Positions 1-12,756 of a stretch of DNA of 29,959 nucleotides are shown one piece after another. A model generated the notes under the pieces. That model had not been told where the DNA came from. It did not search any database and saw only the letters and a list, made by a program, of their open reading frames with translations. The stretch's first letter is position 1. Each line of letters opens with the position of its first letter. Made by a program: the position numbers and the translations under genes. This DNA comes from Hypsibius dujardini (lineage: Eukaryota > Tardigrada > Eutardigrada > Parachela > Hypsibiidae): NCBI GenBank assembly GCA_001579985.1, contig LRSR01009865.1, forward strand, positions 1 through 29,959, given 5' to 3'.

Positions 1-212
1 CCTCAAAACGCAGACAAGCTACTGTCAACATTTTTGGACTGGCATTTTGCATAATCAAATCGACAGCTTAGCTTCTGAACGTCTGTTTCTGCAACGCCAC
101 GACTCACAGTCCTTCTCTGGGCGTACTAAGTTTTCGATTTTGATGATAAACAGCTCATGCCGGCCCTACAATTTCGTCCCCCGATAATCATGCGTGTCAG
201 GCTGGCCCTTAC

Positions 213-611
213 CATGAATTCCAGAGCGCGCGGTTCTTTGTTCAACCTATAGATGAGATGAACCAGTAAGATGGAGTTCAGGGAAATACCAAAGGATGCT
301 CCCACAAGAAGGATTGCGACATAGCTGTATTGATATATCAAGTATTCGGGGTCCGTCTGGTTGAACAAAGCAGCCACGGAAGTATGGCCAGCCGGATTGT
401 CTGAACAATTAAGCTCAGACGGATATTCGCCGTGGTCGATCTCCATTTTTGCCGAAAAATGCCTCAGTTTGCCGTCTACCAATGCAGTTGAATTTACGAT
501 AGACGCGTCAGTGTAGCTGAAGCGATTCAAATAGCCAGTAAAACGAGTCCGTAGTAAACCTGCGCCATCGTAAAAATGGAACACGCTAGGAAGAGGAGCA
601 GCTTTGCCGTG
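213..611 (-). CDS. GPCR N-terminal exon with TM1 (partial; rest lies left of the window)
   Basis: This is one coding exon on the minus strand. It encodes an extracellular stretch with N-glycosylation sequons (NST, NCS, NQT), then one hydrophobic segment of about 25 residues (YVAILLVGASFGISLNSILL) with the TM1 asparagine of rhodopsin-class GPCRs, then a basic loop ending at ...RALEFM. A good donor (ATG|GTAAGG) follows at 212-211, so TM2-TM7 must lie beyond base 1. The loop ends where vasopressin/oxytocin-type receptors run into the HLSIAD motif of TM2, so it may be a relative of the receptor at 9615-15379; this is inference. The 5' limit is uncertain. The frame is open up to a TTTCAG acceptor just before 611. 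In another frame an ATG at 628 opens a signal-peptide-like stretch (MPINFSTAKLLLFLACSIF) that would need a short intron with a weak donor to join this exon. Bases 1-212 appear intronic. Confidence 0.6.
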
Positions 612-661
612 CTGAAATTAATGGGCATGTTTCCCGGTAAGTGATGCCTCTACACAATTAT

Positions 662-856
662 TGTATTTCCTCGATAGATAGCGGCAGCCCACGGGTCACG
701 TGACGTATTGGTTGCCCGTTGTACACCAGTAAGCTGTGTGTACGACTGTAAGACATGCGAGGTACAGGCAGGGCACACGCTGACAAACAGGGGGGGGGGA
801 GGACCAATTTAACATGACACAGCTCGTGCGCTATCGCTATCTATCGAGGAAATACA
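662..856. repeat. Inverted repeat with 22-bp perfect arms (foldback or MITE-like)
   Basis: Bases 662-683 (TGTATTTCCTCGATAGATAG plus CG) are the exact reverse complement of 835-856, with 151 nt between. Weaker complementarity continues a few tens of bases inward. The structure lies just upstream of the left GPCR exon, on the side where its promoter or 5' exon would be. No clear target-site duplication flanks it. It could be a small non-autonomous transposon or simply a hairpin-forming element. Confidence 0.75.
695..704. promoter_or_regulatory. Palindromic GTCACGTGAC E-box (CLEAR-like)
   Basis: The 10-bp palindrome GTCACGTGAC matches the E-box form bound by MiT/TFE-type bHLH factors in animals. 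It lies about 85-110 bp upstream of the possible 5' end of the left GPCR exon, inside the loop of the 662-856 inverted repeat. A 10-mer can occur by chance, so function is only a possibility. Confidence 0.2.
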
Positions 857-3800
857 GTACGAGGTACCGTTTCTGTATACGTGACTGTGTGAGACAGTAA
901 ATCCTTTGTGTCGTCCCATATCCGATGCAGACAGACAGATGCGTGCGGCATTATGTAAACCAGTTAGACCAGACGCACCGAGCTCCAGGATGAAAATGAT
1001 AAACAACCATATTAGGCGCATTATAAGCTTTCAAACTGTCAAATAAGACGCTGTGAATGTCCTGCCCATTAAAGGAAGTGGTTTGGCTTGAGGGTTTTTT
1101 CGGAAGGTTTTCAGAGTGCTCATGTCAGGTGCCCACCCGAACAATATGCCACGTTTCTGGAAGCTTGTAATATAACCTTTAGGTTCTTCTCAATGTGTTG
1201 ATGGGAGAGTTTCGTGACACGACCTCACGGAATCAGATTAAACGGCTTTTCCGAACTTAACCCCCGTTGGAAAAAAAAATTTATGTATGAAAAAGGGCAT
1301 AAATTCTATGTCATTTTTTATCGACCTTTTAGCGGTACACTTCGGTTTTACCTGTTTCATGAAAACAGACATATATTTACAGTCATAAAATCTGCGTTTT
1401 TCCCCCGAATTTCTACACCGGACTTTGCCATTTGACCATCGAATCAAGATAAACGTGAAAACGTATATTTTAGGGCGTCCTTCGAAATATAAAAGGCAAA
1501 AAAATAGCAAGCCTCAGGCTCAAGCAGCGGACCAGCGCGTAACAATACAAGCATCCTAATCAGTACACCAACCCGCCTGAAACAATGAAAATGATGCAGA
1601 TGATTATTCCCCGTAATTGCAAAGTTTGCCAAAAATATCACTAGAAACAATTTAGGAGACCACAAAGGAGTTCAATTTTATGTTTTTACTTGTCTTCTAC
1701 TCATTTGGCACGTGTCAAACTGCAAATCAATCCGAGAAACGCCGAAGAAGAATACTGTATCAACGATAGATTTTGCTCAACGAATGGTGATAAAAATGCC
1801 CACTCAGAATACCCAGGACTCAAACATTTGGACTTTGAAAGTTTGATGGCTTAAAAGAACTATAAAGGAACCTGGAAAAAAATTAAAGGCGTTTCGCTTT
1901 ATTTGAAAAATTTCGTAGTCCAAGCCGTAAGTTTTCTGTAATGTCTGTATACCTGGCATTTTCAACTATTTTAACATAAAAATTGTAATGAAATCGGTCG
2001 GTTTCATAAAAATGTTGATGTCTATTCGACGTGGGTAAGGGGAGCCCAGAGCCTTTTTTTACACAAATTTGTTGTGGGTTGCCAACTTCATTTTCAAATC
2101 AACCTGTGGTCCTCACATTGAAGAACAACTGTTTTAAGCATCGTATAAAGCTAGCAAGCTGTTGGTAGTTTCAGAAGCTAAAAAAGGCACGTAACGTCAA
2201 TAAGGCTTCTTACTTCCTTCCTTGCATTCGTTTTACAAATCTGATTAACGTATTTCGACAGATAAATTCGATTTACTATATTTTTGGCTAGGTACCCAGA
2301 TTTGCAACCTAAACTTTTAGCGTTTCGGGAATGAGAAGACAGTCACAGACATACACTAAGAAGATTTATAAAAGTTTAATTTTGGAATGGAATGGAATTC
2401 GGTTGTCTCGTGTCCGTCTTCTGACTTTTCAACTAGTCTGCCCCTCCAGACTTAGAAAATTCTTTTTCCACTTTTAGATATCTGTCCAAAAAGTCCTAAA
2501 CCAACCCTTTTTCGAAACACTTCCTATGTTGAAGTTTTGAAATAATGCTCCAGAAGTTAAATCGGGCCTAATTACGTCACGTTACCTTTTGAAAATTAGG
2601 CTAATGGACAGATTATTGCAATCTCGACGCACTGTTGCGTTAAATGCTACTGAACTTAAAATGGTGTGTGTCATTGTAAATCCTATCGGTGATCTACGTA
2701 CAAAAGTTCGGTCGAAACCAGGCACCAGATTACCCTTAACCGACATCATCAGCTAGCATAATGCAATTTAAATTGAAATAAACGGAATCTAAGCAAAAAC
2801 AAGGTGTCTTGACTTCCTCTTTTAAATTGTGCTGGGCAAGCAAGAAACTGGTTGTCCGCTGAAAAAGTAGAAAATCAGTTTGTGAGGCTATTTTTGTTTT
2901 TTGTTTGTTTGTTCAGAAATTCAATTGGCTACCGATCGGTAAACCAAACGTGAGAGTCTCTAAAAGGGAAGCAGGGAATACATTCGGAACAAGGGAGAAC
3001 ACTTTCAAAGGTGTCGCCACAACTTGCGCAGCCCAGATTTACAGATGCCGCCTACCTGTCGTAAATCCTGAGGTTATTCAATATTTTTGCTTATCTCAGT
3101 CGACGCCAGATCAAATTTTGGGCAAAAAACGCTTCAAATAGCTAAGGTATTCGTTAGCCCAACAAAAGAAATCCAAACATTTAATGGATATTTGAATTTG
3201 TTTTGCTAAAAAGTGTCTATTTTCAGATTATGATGTACCTCTGACGTTCCCTATGGTCATCCGCGACGACTGATTTTTTTAACTGCTTGAGCATTACAAA
3301 TGGTACAATGTATCGTTTCTCGTTTCTAAATTAGGATTATTTTTTTCATTTTGAAAAAGGTCGACAACAATCTAGTTTAGGTTCAATCTCCCAATCGATA
3401 CCGGTTAATTTAACTATGGGATCTGCGCTGACTACAATAGAACTAGACGAATCTGGCTTATTCGGTTGCTGAAACGATTTCTGAATACTTTGATAAATAA
3501 ATCGAAACCGACCAATCGGAGACGATCAGTAAATTTCATGTTTGAGTAGAGTGAAATGCGATTATTTCGCGCTGAAATTCATTGTTCTAGCCAAGCGAGT
3601 ACTCAATTCATTGTTCCGCTCGCTCCCGGCGAACATTCCTGTGCATTCTATTTTACTGCTTTTGCGGGTGACGATTGTGGCGAAATGAAGCCTAAAGTTT
3701 AGCCACACTCAGATGTTTATTATTTTTTTCCAAGTAGTACCGCTATTTTCAATTAGCACAGCCACTCAAAAAGACAAAGCCACAACATCCAGCCAATCAG

Positions 3801-6800
3801 CCAAACAATGCCGACGCAACTGACTACAGGAAACCCGTTGACCAATCAAAGAATTAACAGCTCCTCACACCCTATCTTCATTGGGATTATTTCTCTGCAA
3901 GATGGCATGAAAACTGAGGTGGCCGAAGCTATTAAAGAAAGAACAACTCAATGAATGGCAATCGCAACTGCGTCGCGGGAAAAGCACATGTTGTATCCAT
4001 TTTTTCTGGGAGGATTATCAGGGCATTCGAACACCCAATCAAGATAAATCAGCCGCTTCCAATCTCCCATCCAACCACAACATTCACGGGAATGCCCAGA
4101 TATCCCCAATTTCCCCACCGATTACAAACTTTGTTGCACAAATTCGAAAATTAATTGCAGTTTTTCAGGCTTTTTACGAAATGTCGCTGTTTTAATTCAT
4201 AAATGCCCACTTAATATATGACACAAAATGTGGAAAAAACATCTGGTCGTTTTTTGGGCTGTGTAATACTATCGCCGAAGCACTAAACCATAACCAGCAT
4301 CACAATAAATCTAATTCTTCTGTTTGATTATAAAGACACAATCGACAAATCGTTTTTGCAAACGGATTGAACGAGAACATGTGAAACAAGTGAATCCTAA
4401 GAATTGTAAGACTTACCGCGACTTTTGTCGTGTAGGACGCCGACGAATGGCAATTCAGCATTTGCCCATTAGACTTCACACGGAAATTGGTTAATGGTCA
4501 GCAAGCGACTGATCTGGAGCTTGCCTTCTATACCCACAGAGAAATGTTGTGTCTCCCACGATTAATTGCTTTGAGCGAATATTTTTGGTAACTTCGATTT
4601 TCTAAAAATGCCAATTCAACGTTTCAATGAACCGGTCCTTCTCTTACTAAATTCAACGATCGTGACGTACTGATCATTTCTAACAAAATTCACTCCGCCT
4701 ACCCTTTTTTTCCTTCGCCACTGACAGTTTACACTTCTTGCGATGGCAGTGCATTCACTCGAACGATGGGTCTTATTGAACTGAATCCTACTTTTTTGAA
4801 AAGTTTACACAGATACCTCACAGCCAGGCATCTGTTTTCAAGTTTTAAATTTAATAAACTATTGATTAAGTCAGTTAAATTACCATAATTTAAACCTAAA
4901 AAATTAAGAAACAATTCCCACTTCCAAAATTTGCCATCGACTCAAACAAGCTCAGGATCAAGATGTTTACTTTCAAATAGCGGCAGGCCTGGATGTTAGG
5001 GAGGCGATACCTTATACTTTTGCATCTCGGTACGCTTACTCGCCGATTGGTTTAAGCAGACCTTTGACTTGACTTGACCTCCAGCTTTTTAAAAAATCAA
5101 ACTCACCATCAGCATAACCTGTGAAAAGAGAAACCATCGAGTTCTATTTTATCCATTTCATAATACAGGTTGTTGTCGCGGGCACTGCAGCCGAACACAC
5201 ATACACAGCTGACTTCACTCAGGGATTGCCTCCCTTAATAGCTTACACTGATCACCGGAAGTGGAGATGCTCTTCTGTCTTGCCGGCGCAGTATCATCTA
5301 CAATACGACTGCTATGGTCAAGATACGTCCTATTTAAGTCTAGTTAACTATACTAAACTATACTATTTTGTACTCATGTGTTTGGATGTTCTCTTGTTCC
5401 CATTGGTTCTTTGTGGTTGAACTGCCACTGGTCAGTCTGGTTCTCTTCCTATTTGCATGTACTACATACATATTTGGTTTCTCGTGTCGTGTTGTGTGTG
5501 TGTTGTGTGTTGTGTTGTGATATAAGGTCGCTGCTGCTAAGTTTCAGTACAGTACAGAACAGTTCAGATATGGTAGAGTGTAGTAGTAATAGTGATTGTC
5601 CGTATCAATGTGTGAGTTCTTAGTTTTCCCATCTTTTCTGGAGCCTCGGTTCGTATCCGATGAGTGATACTCTAACAACCGCTACACAATTACGCGTAGG
5701 CATAACATTGTAGTACGTAAAACTTCAAGAAAAGCTTTCGCAGTCTCTCAGTTTTCGTGTGTAGTGCGTACCTCAAGTGAGTGCTAATTTTTTCAGTGGG
5801 CAAGTTCCCAATCTGACAAAATCGCTAAATTAAAAAGAGAGTTTGGAAGAAATTCTCTAAACCATATTTTCCACATATTGCTGGAGCATATTTTAACTGA
5901 AAAAAAATCTTTTTGGATGATTGTCGAAGTTGTCAAAACACAGAAAGAATCGGTGGTCGCCGATTTTCACTGTAAAATCACCAAAAACGTTTTATAATAT
6001 TCTTTCTACTCTTCCAGTCTAAATTCGATTTCGAATGGATCGGAATCCACCCAACTGTGTTGGGAGAAAAGGGGTCGGTGTTATGCGTCACTTTGAAATA
6101 CAACCGAAACACGATGGTGTTGTACAAGAAGTGACGGATAGCTCCGTCCTTGTTCAACAAAAATTACTTTTGTCGACGCCTATTGAGTCAGAAAACTGTT
6201 GCCGAAAAGTGTTACAGCTTATTTAAATGAATCGATTTTCTGAAAATAGTTGCAGATTGGAAATCGAAGAAAACGGAACCTACCAGTGTTTTTTTCTACC
6301 ACCTTAAAATTCTGTTGCAAAACATTCTGCAGCTTCCCAGCTAATACACCACAGAAAAAATACTAGCGGGATTGCTTGAAACCCAGCATCGCTGGGAATT
6401 TTGACAGTTTTGTAAAAAAACGAAAAAAATATGTTTTCCGCAAGTCAAACGGCTCAAGATTTTGGATGCTCACTTTTTGTAACGTTAGGGGTTTTTTGGA
6501 TTTAGTCCAATCCGACTACTTCAAACGCAGGAAAAGCATAGGAAACCATTGGCCCCAAGGAAATATCAATAGTGACCGAAAATATTGGATAAACTTTCCT
6601 CACCTAACGTGTAGGGGGAAACTACCTTCTGGCTTGTGGCACAGTTTATTACAAAAAATTCCGGAAATGGTTGCCTTCAAATCGGAATCAAATATTTTGA
6701 GTAAGTGTCAAAGTGGAAGGTGACAGGGGCTTTATTTCGAATTCAATAAATTGATTTGCATAGTTGGCTGACCAAATTTCGTGGTCATTTGCAAGCGCTT

Positions 6801-6869
6801 GTCGAATTCGAATTTACTGTCACTGGAAACCAATTCAGGTAGACTCAGTTAATTTTATTATTATGGCTG
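857..6869. other. About 6 kb without recognisable genes
   Basis: AT-rich DNA. The open frames here are short, mostly lack an ATG and show no family motif. A 48-codon ORF from an ATG at 3808 (stop at 3952-3954) has fairly protein-like composition and could be a small exon, but nothing identifies it. An open frame at 5121-5420 starts at GTG and passes into low-complexity TG/TA-rich sequence. No tRNA or rRNA was recognised by eye. The stretch may hold regulatory DNA or 5' exons of the left GPCR, but nothing can be assigned. Confidence 0.5.
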
Positions 6870-7446
6870 GGCGCCCAGTTTTTTTCGGGTATCGGCTGGG
6901 GGCCCGGGTATATATTTCCGGGTTTTTCTGGGCGCCCGGGTTTTCCAATCCGAATTTTCTGGGGGCCCGGGTTTTTATGCAATAGTTTTGTATTTAATTT
7001 TAAACAGTAGGGTTACGAATATAGGTGTTCGTATGCCAACATCCAGGGCCATGGAAAACGGAGCCGATATTTGCGCTATTTCGCCCGTCCGTATCTGTCT
7101 GGTTGCGCATTGTCTCTCTTTTCACTCATTCGTCTGTTAGCCTGTCTGGCTGTTTCTTTGTCTGTTTCTGCCTACCTGTCAGTCTGTCTGTTTGTCCGTC
7201 TGTCTCTCTGTCAGCCCCTCATGTTGCTCGTTTGTCTGCCACTTATTTTAGCAGGAAAATGTTCGCCGTCTTCCTCACATGAAGGCATGTGAAACTTCTC
7301 GTTCCTCTTTCTCGGAATCAAATAAAAAAAAACTTCCTCTATCGAAGTAGCCAAACTCTGCACAGCAGTTTTAAAATCAATGAAAAGGAAAACCCGTAAA
7401 ACATACCCAAGCCCCCGGCCGATACCCGGAAGAACCCGGGCGCGCA
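6870..7446. mobile_element. Probable non-autonomous element with imperfect GC-rich terminal inverted repeats
   Basis: The left end (6870-6926) and right end (7388-7446) are imperfect reverse complements over about 55-58 bp, roughly 80% by hand count. They share blocks such as GCGCCC, CGGGTATCGG and GGGGGC. Inside the left end, CCCGGGT-type sub-repeats recur to about 6976. The interior carries a degenerate pyrimidine-rich CTGT tract (about 7085-7230) and no convincing ORF. The GC-rich ends contrast sharply with the AT-rich surroundings, which fits an inserted element. No target-site duplication was identified, so family and exact boundaries are open. Confidence 0.55.
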
Positions 7447-7450
7447 TCAT

Positions 7451-9614
7451 CGATCTAAATCAATTTGCGTTTTTAGTATGTGATTCAATATCTTAGAATC
7501 AAACTTTATTTCGATATTATGTTTTGAGACGTGGAAATAACCCCGTTGTTTAATTTGCCGAACTAAACAAGTTATTTTAGTTTTGGCCAAAAATGAGGTT
7601 CATGAGAACTAGCCCAGTTCATGTTCGTGTAGTCCAATATGGACCACGTTTTCCATCTAAGGGGCTATGTGAATAAAAATAGTTCCATTTCAATAGCGCC
7701 AAAAGGAGAATGCCTGTGTGAATGATGGCCTCTCCTTTCACTGTAGCCTTGTACTGGGGTTCAACGACACCATTGGCAATCTCCAGACGATGCGCCTAGT
7801 TGCAATTTTGTGTACTTGCTCATCCATAACAACAATCAAGGGCAAACTTGAATTTTCGTGGTTCGCAGGAAAGCAATGCGCTTTGAATGATACGTAAAAG
7901 CCAATGGTATCACCAACACTAGAGTGAGAAGCGTCCTCAATTTTCCTTAAAACGCATTGCGTAACGGTGTGGACCCATCTGTGGCAAAACAAAGAAACCT
8001 TCTATTTTCTGCTGCGAATGCTGATTTCCTACGCCCTGTTTCCGCCTCTAGCGCTGTTCCGCTTACGTTTTGCAAGCAGTGTGGCTTCTGATTCATTCAC
8101 GTGAAAATAATTGGGACAAATCGGAGAAGCCATCGGTGCGGAACAAGGGACGAATTGTCAAGATTGTCAGTGACAGTGCTCGTACAGTGTACATCCACGT
8201 CCGGGGTGTATACATATCAACGCCTTCCGGGCGTGACTTTGCTGACTACTGTGGTCCCTGTGACATGTCGTTCATTCATGGCCGTTTACTCCCATCCTTT
8301 AATTACAGTAATATGTAACGAGTGTGTCGACGTACAGTAACTTTCGGTGTAGGGACTTTGGGTCATCATTAGCATTTTTTGAAAGCCTTCGAACAATTAT
8401 TTTAAGCCAATTGGCCAAACACCTCAAAATATTTTTTAAAATAGAACATGTACTCATTTAAGGAAAAATAAATATTTATACAGCTTGTAATTTATATTTA
8501 TATGGAAACGTAAATACGTTCATTGTGAGAAGACGGGCCTCCGGCAAATTTTTTTTATCAACTATCATCTGGTTGACCCTGTTTTAAGAACAACTGTCAT
8601 TTATGATAATAATGTTCCATATATCTAAGGTTTTGATTCACAGCATATGCGGCGCAAGTCTTTTTGGAAAAAATCTGAACTAATTAGCAATGCATGTTCA
8701 GGTACTTCTGTGATTTGTTTGAAGAACTGTTCTTGTCGATGGTTCAATTTATTATGGTCGACACGCGAAGCTTCTAGGAATAATGTTTAACTCCCCTTTA
8801 ATGTTGTAGTTGAAATTAGCCATCTGTACATAATTATTGAACTTTGCGAGCGCATCCCTGCAGATAAAAACTATATAAAGAAAATATTTTCATTGAAATA
8901 ATTTATGAATGTTTGGCACTTAGAATAAGCAAATATTCACTCATTAAATAAATGTTGAGATAGGACAATGTGGCGACCAAGCTGTTTCTAAATATTATTA
9001 CCCATGCCATCACTTGCATGTACTTATGTGGTATGAAAAATTCCGGACTTCGTGTCTCTTCCCGACAGAAATTCGTGATGCAATTTTTTTGGAATTATTT
9101 TGGATAAATGGTCTATCTTTCTAAGTTGTAATCGACACAATCAGTTGAGCAAATCAAGAGTCACGTGAGAACTAATAATTTCACACACAATTTTACGGTG
9201 CTAAAAACTAGGAAAACTCCCTGTCCTGTACATCTCGGTACTGCACTCACGCGATGGCTTTGCACACTGCAGAAGCATTACTTGGTTATCCTAGCCCGGA
9301 GTGCACGTAAGCTCATGCGCGGCTCCATAGGTCTAGGTTTATAGTGGGTCTATTTCTACTGCACGAAGCTATCGCGTCAGTACATTGCTTTCTCAGGCTA
9401 AGCGTCGCGGTCTCCACATTCACAAAGTGCCCTTGGAAAGAAATCATTAGCCGGGGAGCAGGAAACGCTGTCATCGAGTAACCCATTCAGTGTCCCTTCG
9501 CGCTCGTCCGATTTTTTTTTCCTGCTGCCAGTCTTAAAACAACACTTGACTTTGTCAGGTTTCCTGTGAATAGCTTCTTCAACGTAGAATTTGACGTCTG
9601 TTGCCATTTCTGCC
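7451..9614. other. Non-coding upstream region of the neuropeptide receptor
   Basis: No gene is recognised. An 84-codon open frame on the minus strand (7738-7992) has ordinary protein-like composition but no ATG start, no fitting splice context and no known motif. A TATA-like string (TATATAAAG) is at 8872-8880, about 740 bp before the receptor's ATG, and a TCACGTGA palindrome is near 9161. The first coding exon is preceded by an in-frame stop at 9585-9587. Confidence 0.45.
8872..8880 (+). promoter_or_regulatory. TATA-like box (TATATAAAG)
   Basis: Matches the TATA consensus and lies on the same strand as the receptor that starts at 9615. The distance of about 740 nt would require a long 5' UTR or an upstream intron. 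The region is AT-rich, so a chance match is quite possible. Confidence 0.15.
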
Positions 9615-12600
9615 ATGCCGCAGAGACATCCGATTTTTTCTTCAGGCGCGCATTTAACTAACAATATCAGCTTGACTGTCAGTCGGACCAGTACCATCAA
9701 AAACAATTTGGACATACGTTTGGACGACGATCCACAGGAAGTCCATCATCGCAATGTGGAGGCGAAAGTTTTGTTCGTCTGCTTCGGCCTGGGAATTCTG
9801 TTCAACGTGCCAATTTCCGTCCTATTACTGACCAAGCGGTATTTTCACAAGCAGTTCTTTGGCAATATCGATCTTCTTATTCTGCATCTCAGCATTGCTG
9901 ACTCACTTGTGGCCATTTTCTGCGGACTTGCCGATGCCATATGGAAATTGACCTACCAGTGGTCAGTGAAATTTGTCTGAACACGAGCTCTCTGTAGACG
10001 GATGTATTTACATTACAACGTTCACTTAACCTCAAATGCATTCATAACGGAACTGAAATGTTTTCGAACATTGATGCGGAAGGATTAGCTATGAAAATAT
10101 GAGCACCTATGAAACCATAGTAGGAAAAACCCTTCAAGTTTTCGCTTAATTTGAAATGTAGAAAATCCAACTTATTTTTCTCAAAGTTATCAAAATTAAA
10201 TCTTGCAAACCCAAGAGAAAAAAAAGTTCTGTTTTAGAATAAATTGGCAAAAGCGGAGATTTCTTGGCTTGTCCAAGGTGAATACTGTGGACCGCACAGC
10301 GGCAGATTTCAGCGACTAGATGAGTTCAGCGTTGAGTCTGTTTATTTTCTCTTCATTCGGGTGTCATATTTCTCTATTTATGGCCCGCAATTGGAAAGCT
10401 GATTTTACATTTTAAACGATTGAACAAACACAAAAAATCTAAATTTCTGTTCACATCTAAGACCTACAGACACGCAAATTGAACTTTTTCTAATTTTAAT
10501 GTTGTTCGGAGGAAATTAAATTAACTCAGGGTGGTTTTTTTCTCCAGATGATTAGGGCAAATAGGCAGTGGAACGCCTGGAGCGCCGCAGGCGAATTGTT
10601 TTTAATTCTCTGTAAAATAAAAATGTTTCACACCATAAAAGTGCGAAAAAAACTTGAAAGTGTTTGAACCTCAGGCTTTTGAGACTTGCAAACATTACTT
10701 TACTGTTTACCCATTTTTTGTTAGGTTTACACACACTAAGTTAGTCCCTCAAACGGTTGTCAGATATTATTTAAACAAAATGAAATCTCTGGGCGAATAA
10801 TCTATTTTCTGCCTTTGAAATGTATACAGCACATGCAACTGAAATCACATCAAGGGATATAATACAAGAAGGGCATTTTTGCATCTCAACCCCGTGCGCA
10901 ACTCATTTTTGCACAAACTTTAATTGGGCTTAGCTCGCATATATTTTATGCCACCGGATTGCTTGACCATGTAATGGATAGGTAAACCGCTCTACTTTAA
11001 TTCCTATTTTAAACCTTTTTGAAATTTCAAACGTTATGGTAGTTTAAGGAATCAGACCTATTTCTGTAACTTTTCAATTATACTTCTTCATTAGCCAAAT
11101 TTATCAGAGAGCGCTGTCAAGCACCTTGCAGGACATTATTCCTGTCTGACACTTGGCGGCTTTACCCGGCAAATTTCCCTACGTCAAGCGAAGTTGGTCT
11201 CTAAATCTGTACCAAATAGCTGATAGACGTAGCTATGAAACACACAAATCTCAAAACAATATCTGGGTTTGTAGCGGAGATATAGCCTCCACAACATTTT
11301 TCCAAAAGTATTTACGAACACGGTACACGGGTTGTTGTTGGTTTTACATTTATGCGTTCTGATTTTGATTGAAGTTCTTGAGTTGTACCTGTTCTCGATA
11401 GCTCGAGCCGATATTTTCTACCGAAACCTGCGTTTCATAGAATTCCTAATTTTTTCATTCAAAACAAAAAAGAAAACCATAACTAGACTAACTAACTAAA
11501 AAAATGTGTAAAGAAATTGTTCATAACGTGTTTATCCAGGCTGGCAGGGAATTTTACCTGCAAGGCGGTGAAGTTCATGCAAATGCTGTCTCTGTATGCC
11601 AGCACCTTCATTATCACTGCTATTAACATTGACCGGTAAGTTGCCACTGCATGAAACCCTTATTGTTCGACGGACTTTTCTCTTGGGACAACTGTGCCAT
11701 TAATTACGAAAATGATTATCTTGCTTACAAGGTGTATGGTGATCTCCCGTCCCTTGACGCGCGTCAGACAGCATGCCTTTGTCAAAATTATGCTCCTGGG
11801 AGGTTGGCTTCTGGCAGTAATCTGTAGCACACCCCAGGTACAGTCTAGAACACCTCAACAAATGAGAACGAAGACCTCATAGTGCAATCAGTGTGCCATT
11901 TGAGAAAACTCATGTAAAACTTGAGTATGTCAAGTAAATTTTCTATTTAATTTAAATGTTACGAGATAACATAAAAATCCAGACACTACGTTTTTCTAAT
12001 AAAAATGTCAAAAAAATCACTGCCTCCCACATGGCTAGGTTGATACAGAAATTAGCAATAAGTCAGAGATATTTAAAAATATTTCGTTTCCGTGACACGA
12101 TTCATTTCTTCAGCGTCCTCGAAGAATTAGCTCCGCTTGCCAACTAATCAGTCTTACTGCATAATAGAGAACATGAAATGGGACTGAGTTGGGAGAACTC
12201 GAAAGATTTCATTCTCGGGGATTTCCCAGTCATACACAGACATAATATTATCGCTTAGAATCACATGCATTTAATTATCAAGATAGGAGACAAAGTAGAA
12301 GGCGATCATTGGTTGGACCAAATCTAGTTTCGAGCACTTCCTAATAGTGTTTTGGCGCAAATAAGGCTGAATTATATGCTAACACTCAATGTACAAAAGT
12401 TTCAAGGAATGATCATCTTAAATTATAGTATTTGTAAGTTTAATAGTCTGTTAAAGCAGATTAATCCGAATTCGACTTTTGAGCATTCGGCATCAACGAT
12501 ATTCATCGCGAAAGACTCTGCCAAAAATTTTAATCTCAGATTTCTCGTCTTTCTATCCCCACCGATGGAGACTGGGTTTACTCGTTTTAGCCAACGCTAC

Positions 12601-12713
12601 GGTTTCGATGTTTTTCCTTTTCTGTACCACCTGAAACTGTATGTCGGTCTGCAAATCTGTAGGTCTATCAGCTTGTCTGGAAATCTGTTTATTGGCTTCT
12701 CTTTCTGTTTGTT

Positions 12714-12756
<43 letters not shown>

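Noticed and set aside
3808-3954. 48-codon ORF with ATG
   Set aside because: Length is compatible with chance and no motif, signal peptide or neighbouring exon supports it.
5121-5623. Two overlapping plus-strand open frames of 81-99 codons
   Set aside because: They begin at non-ATG or unsupported starts and run into TG/TA-rich low-complexity sequence, with no family motif or convincing splice context.
6376-6723. 115-codon open frame
   Set aside because: It starts at TTG, lacks any recognisable motif and has no supporting context.
7738-7992. 84-codon minus-strand open frame with ordinary composition
   Set aside because: No ATG, no fitting splice junctions and no known motif. It could be an exon of an unknown gene but cannot be supported.
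9398-9715. 105-codon minus-strand frame
   Set aside because: Antisense shadow overlapping the first exon of the neuropeptide receptor.
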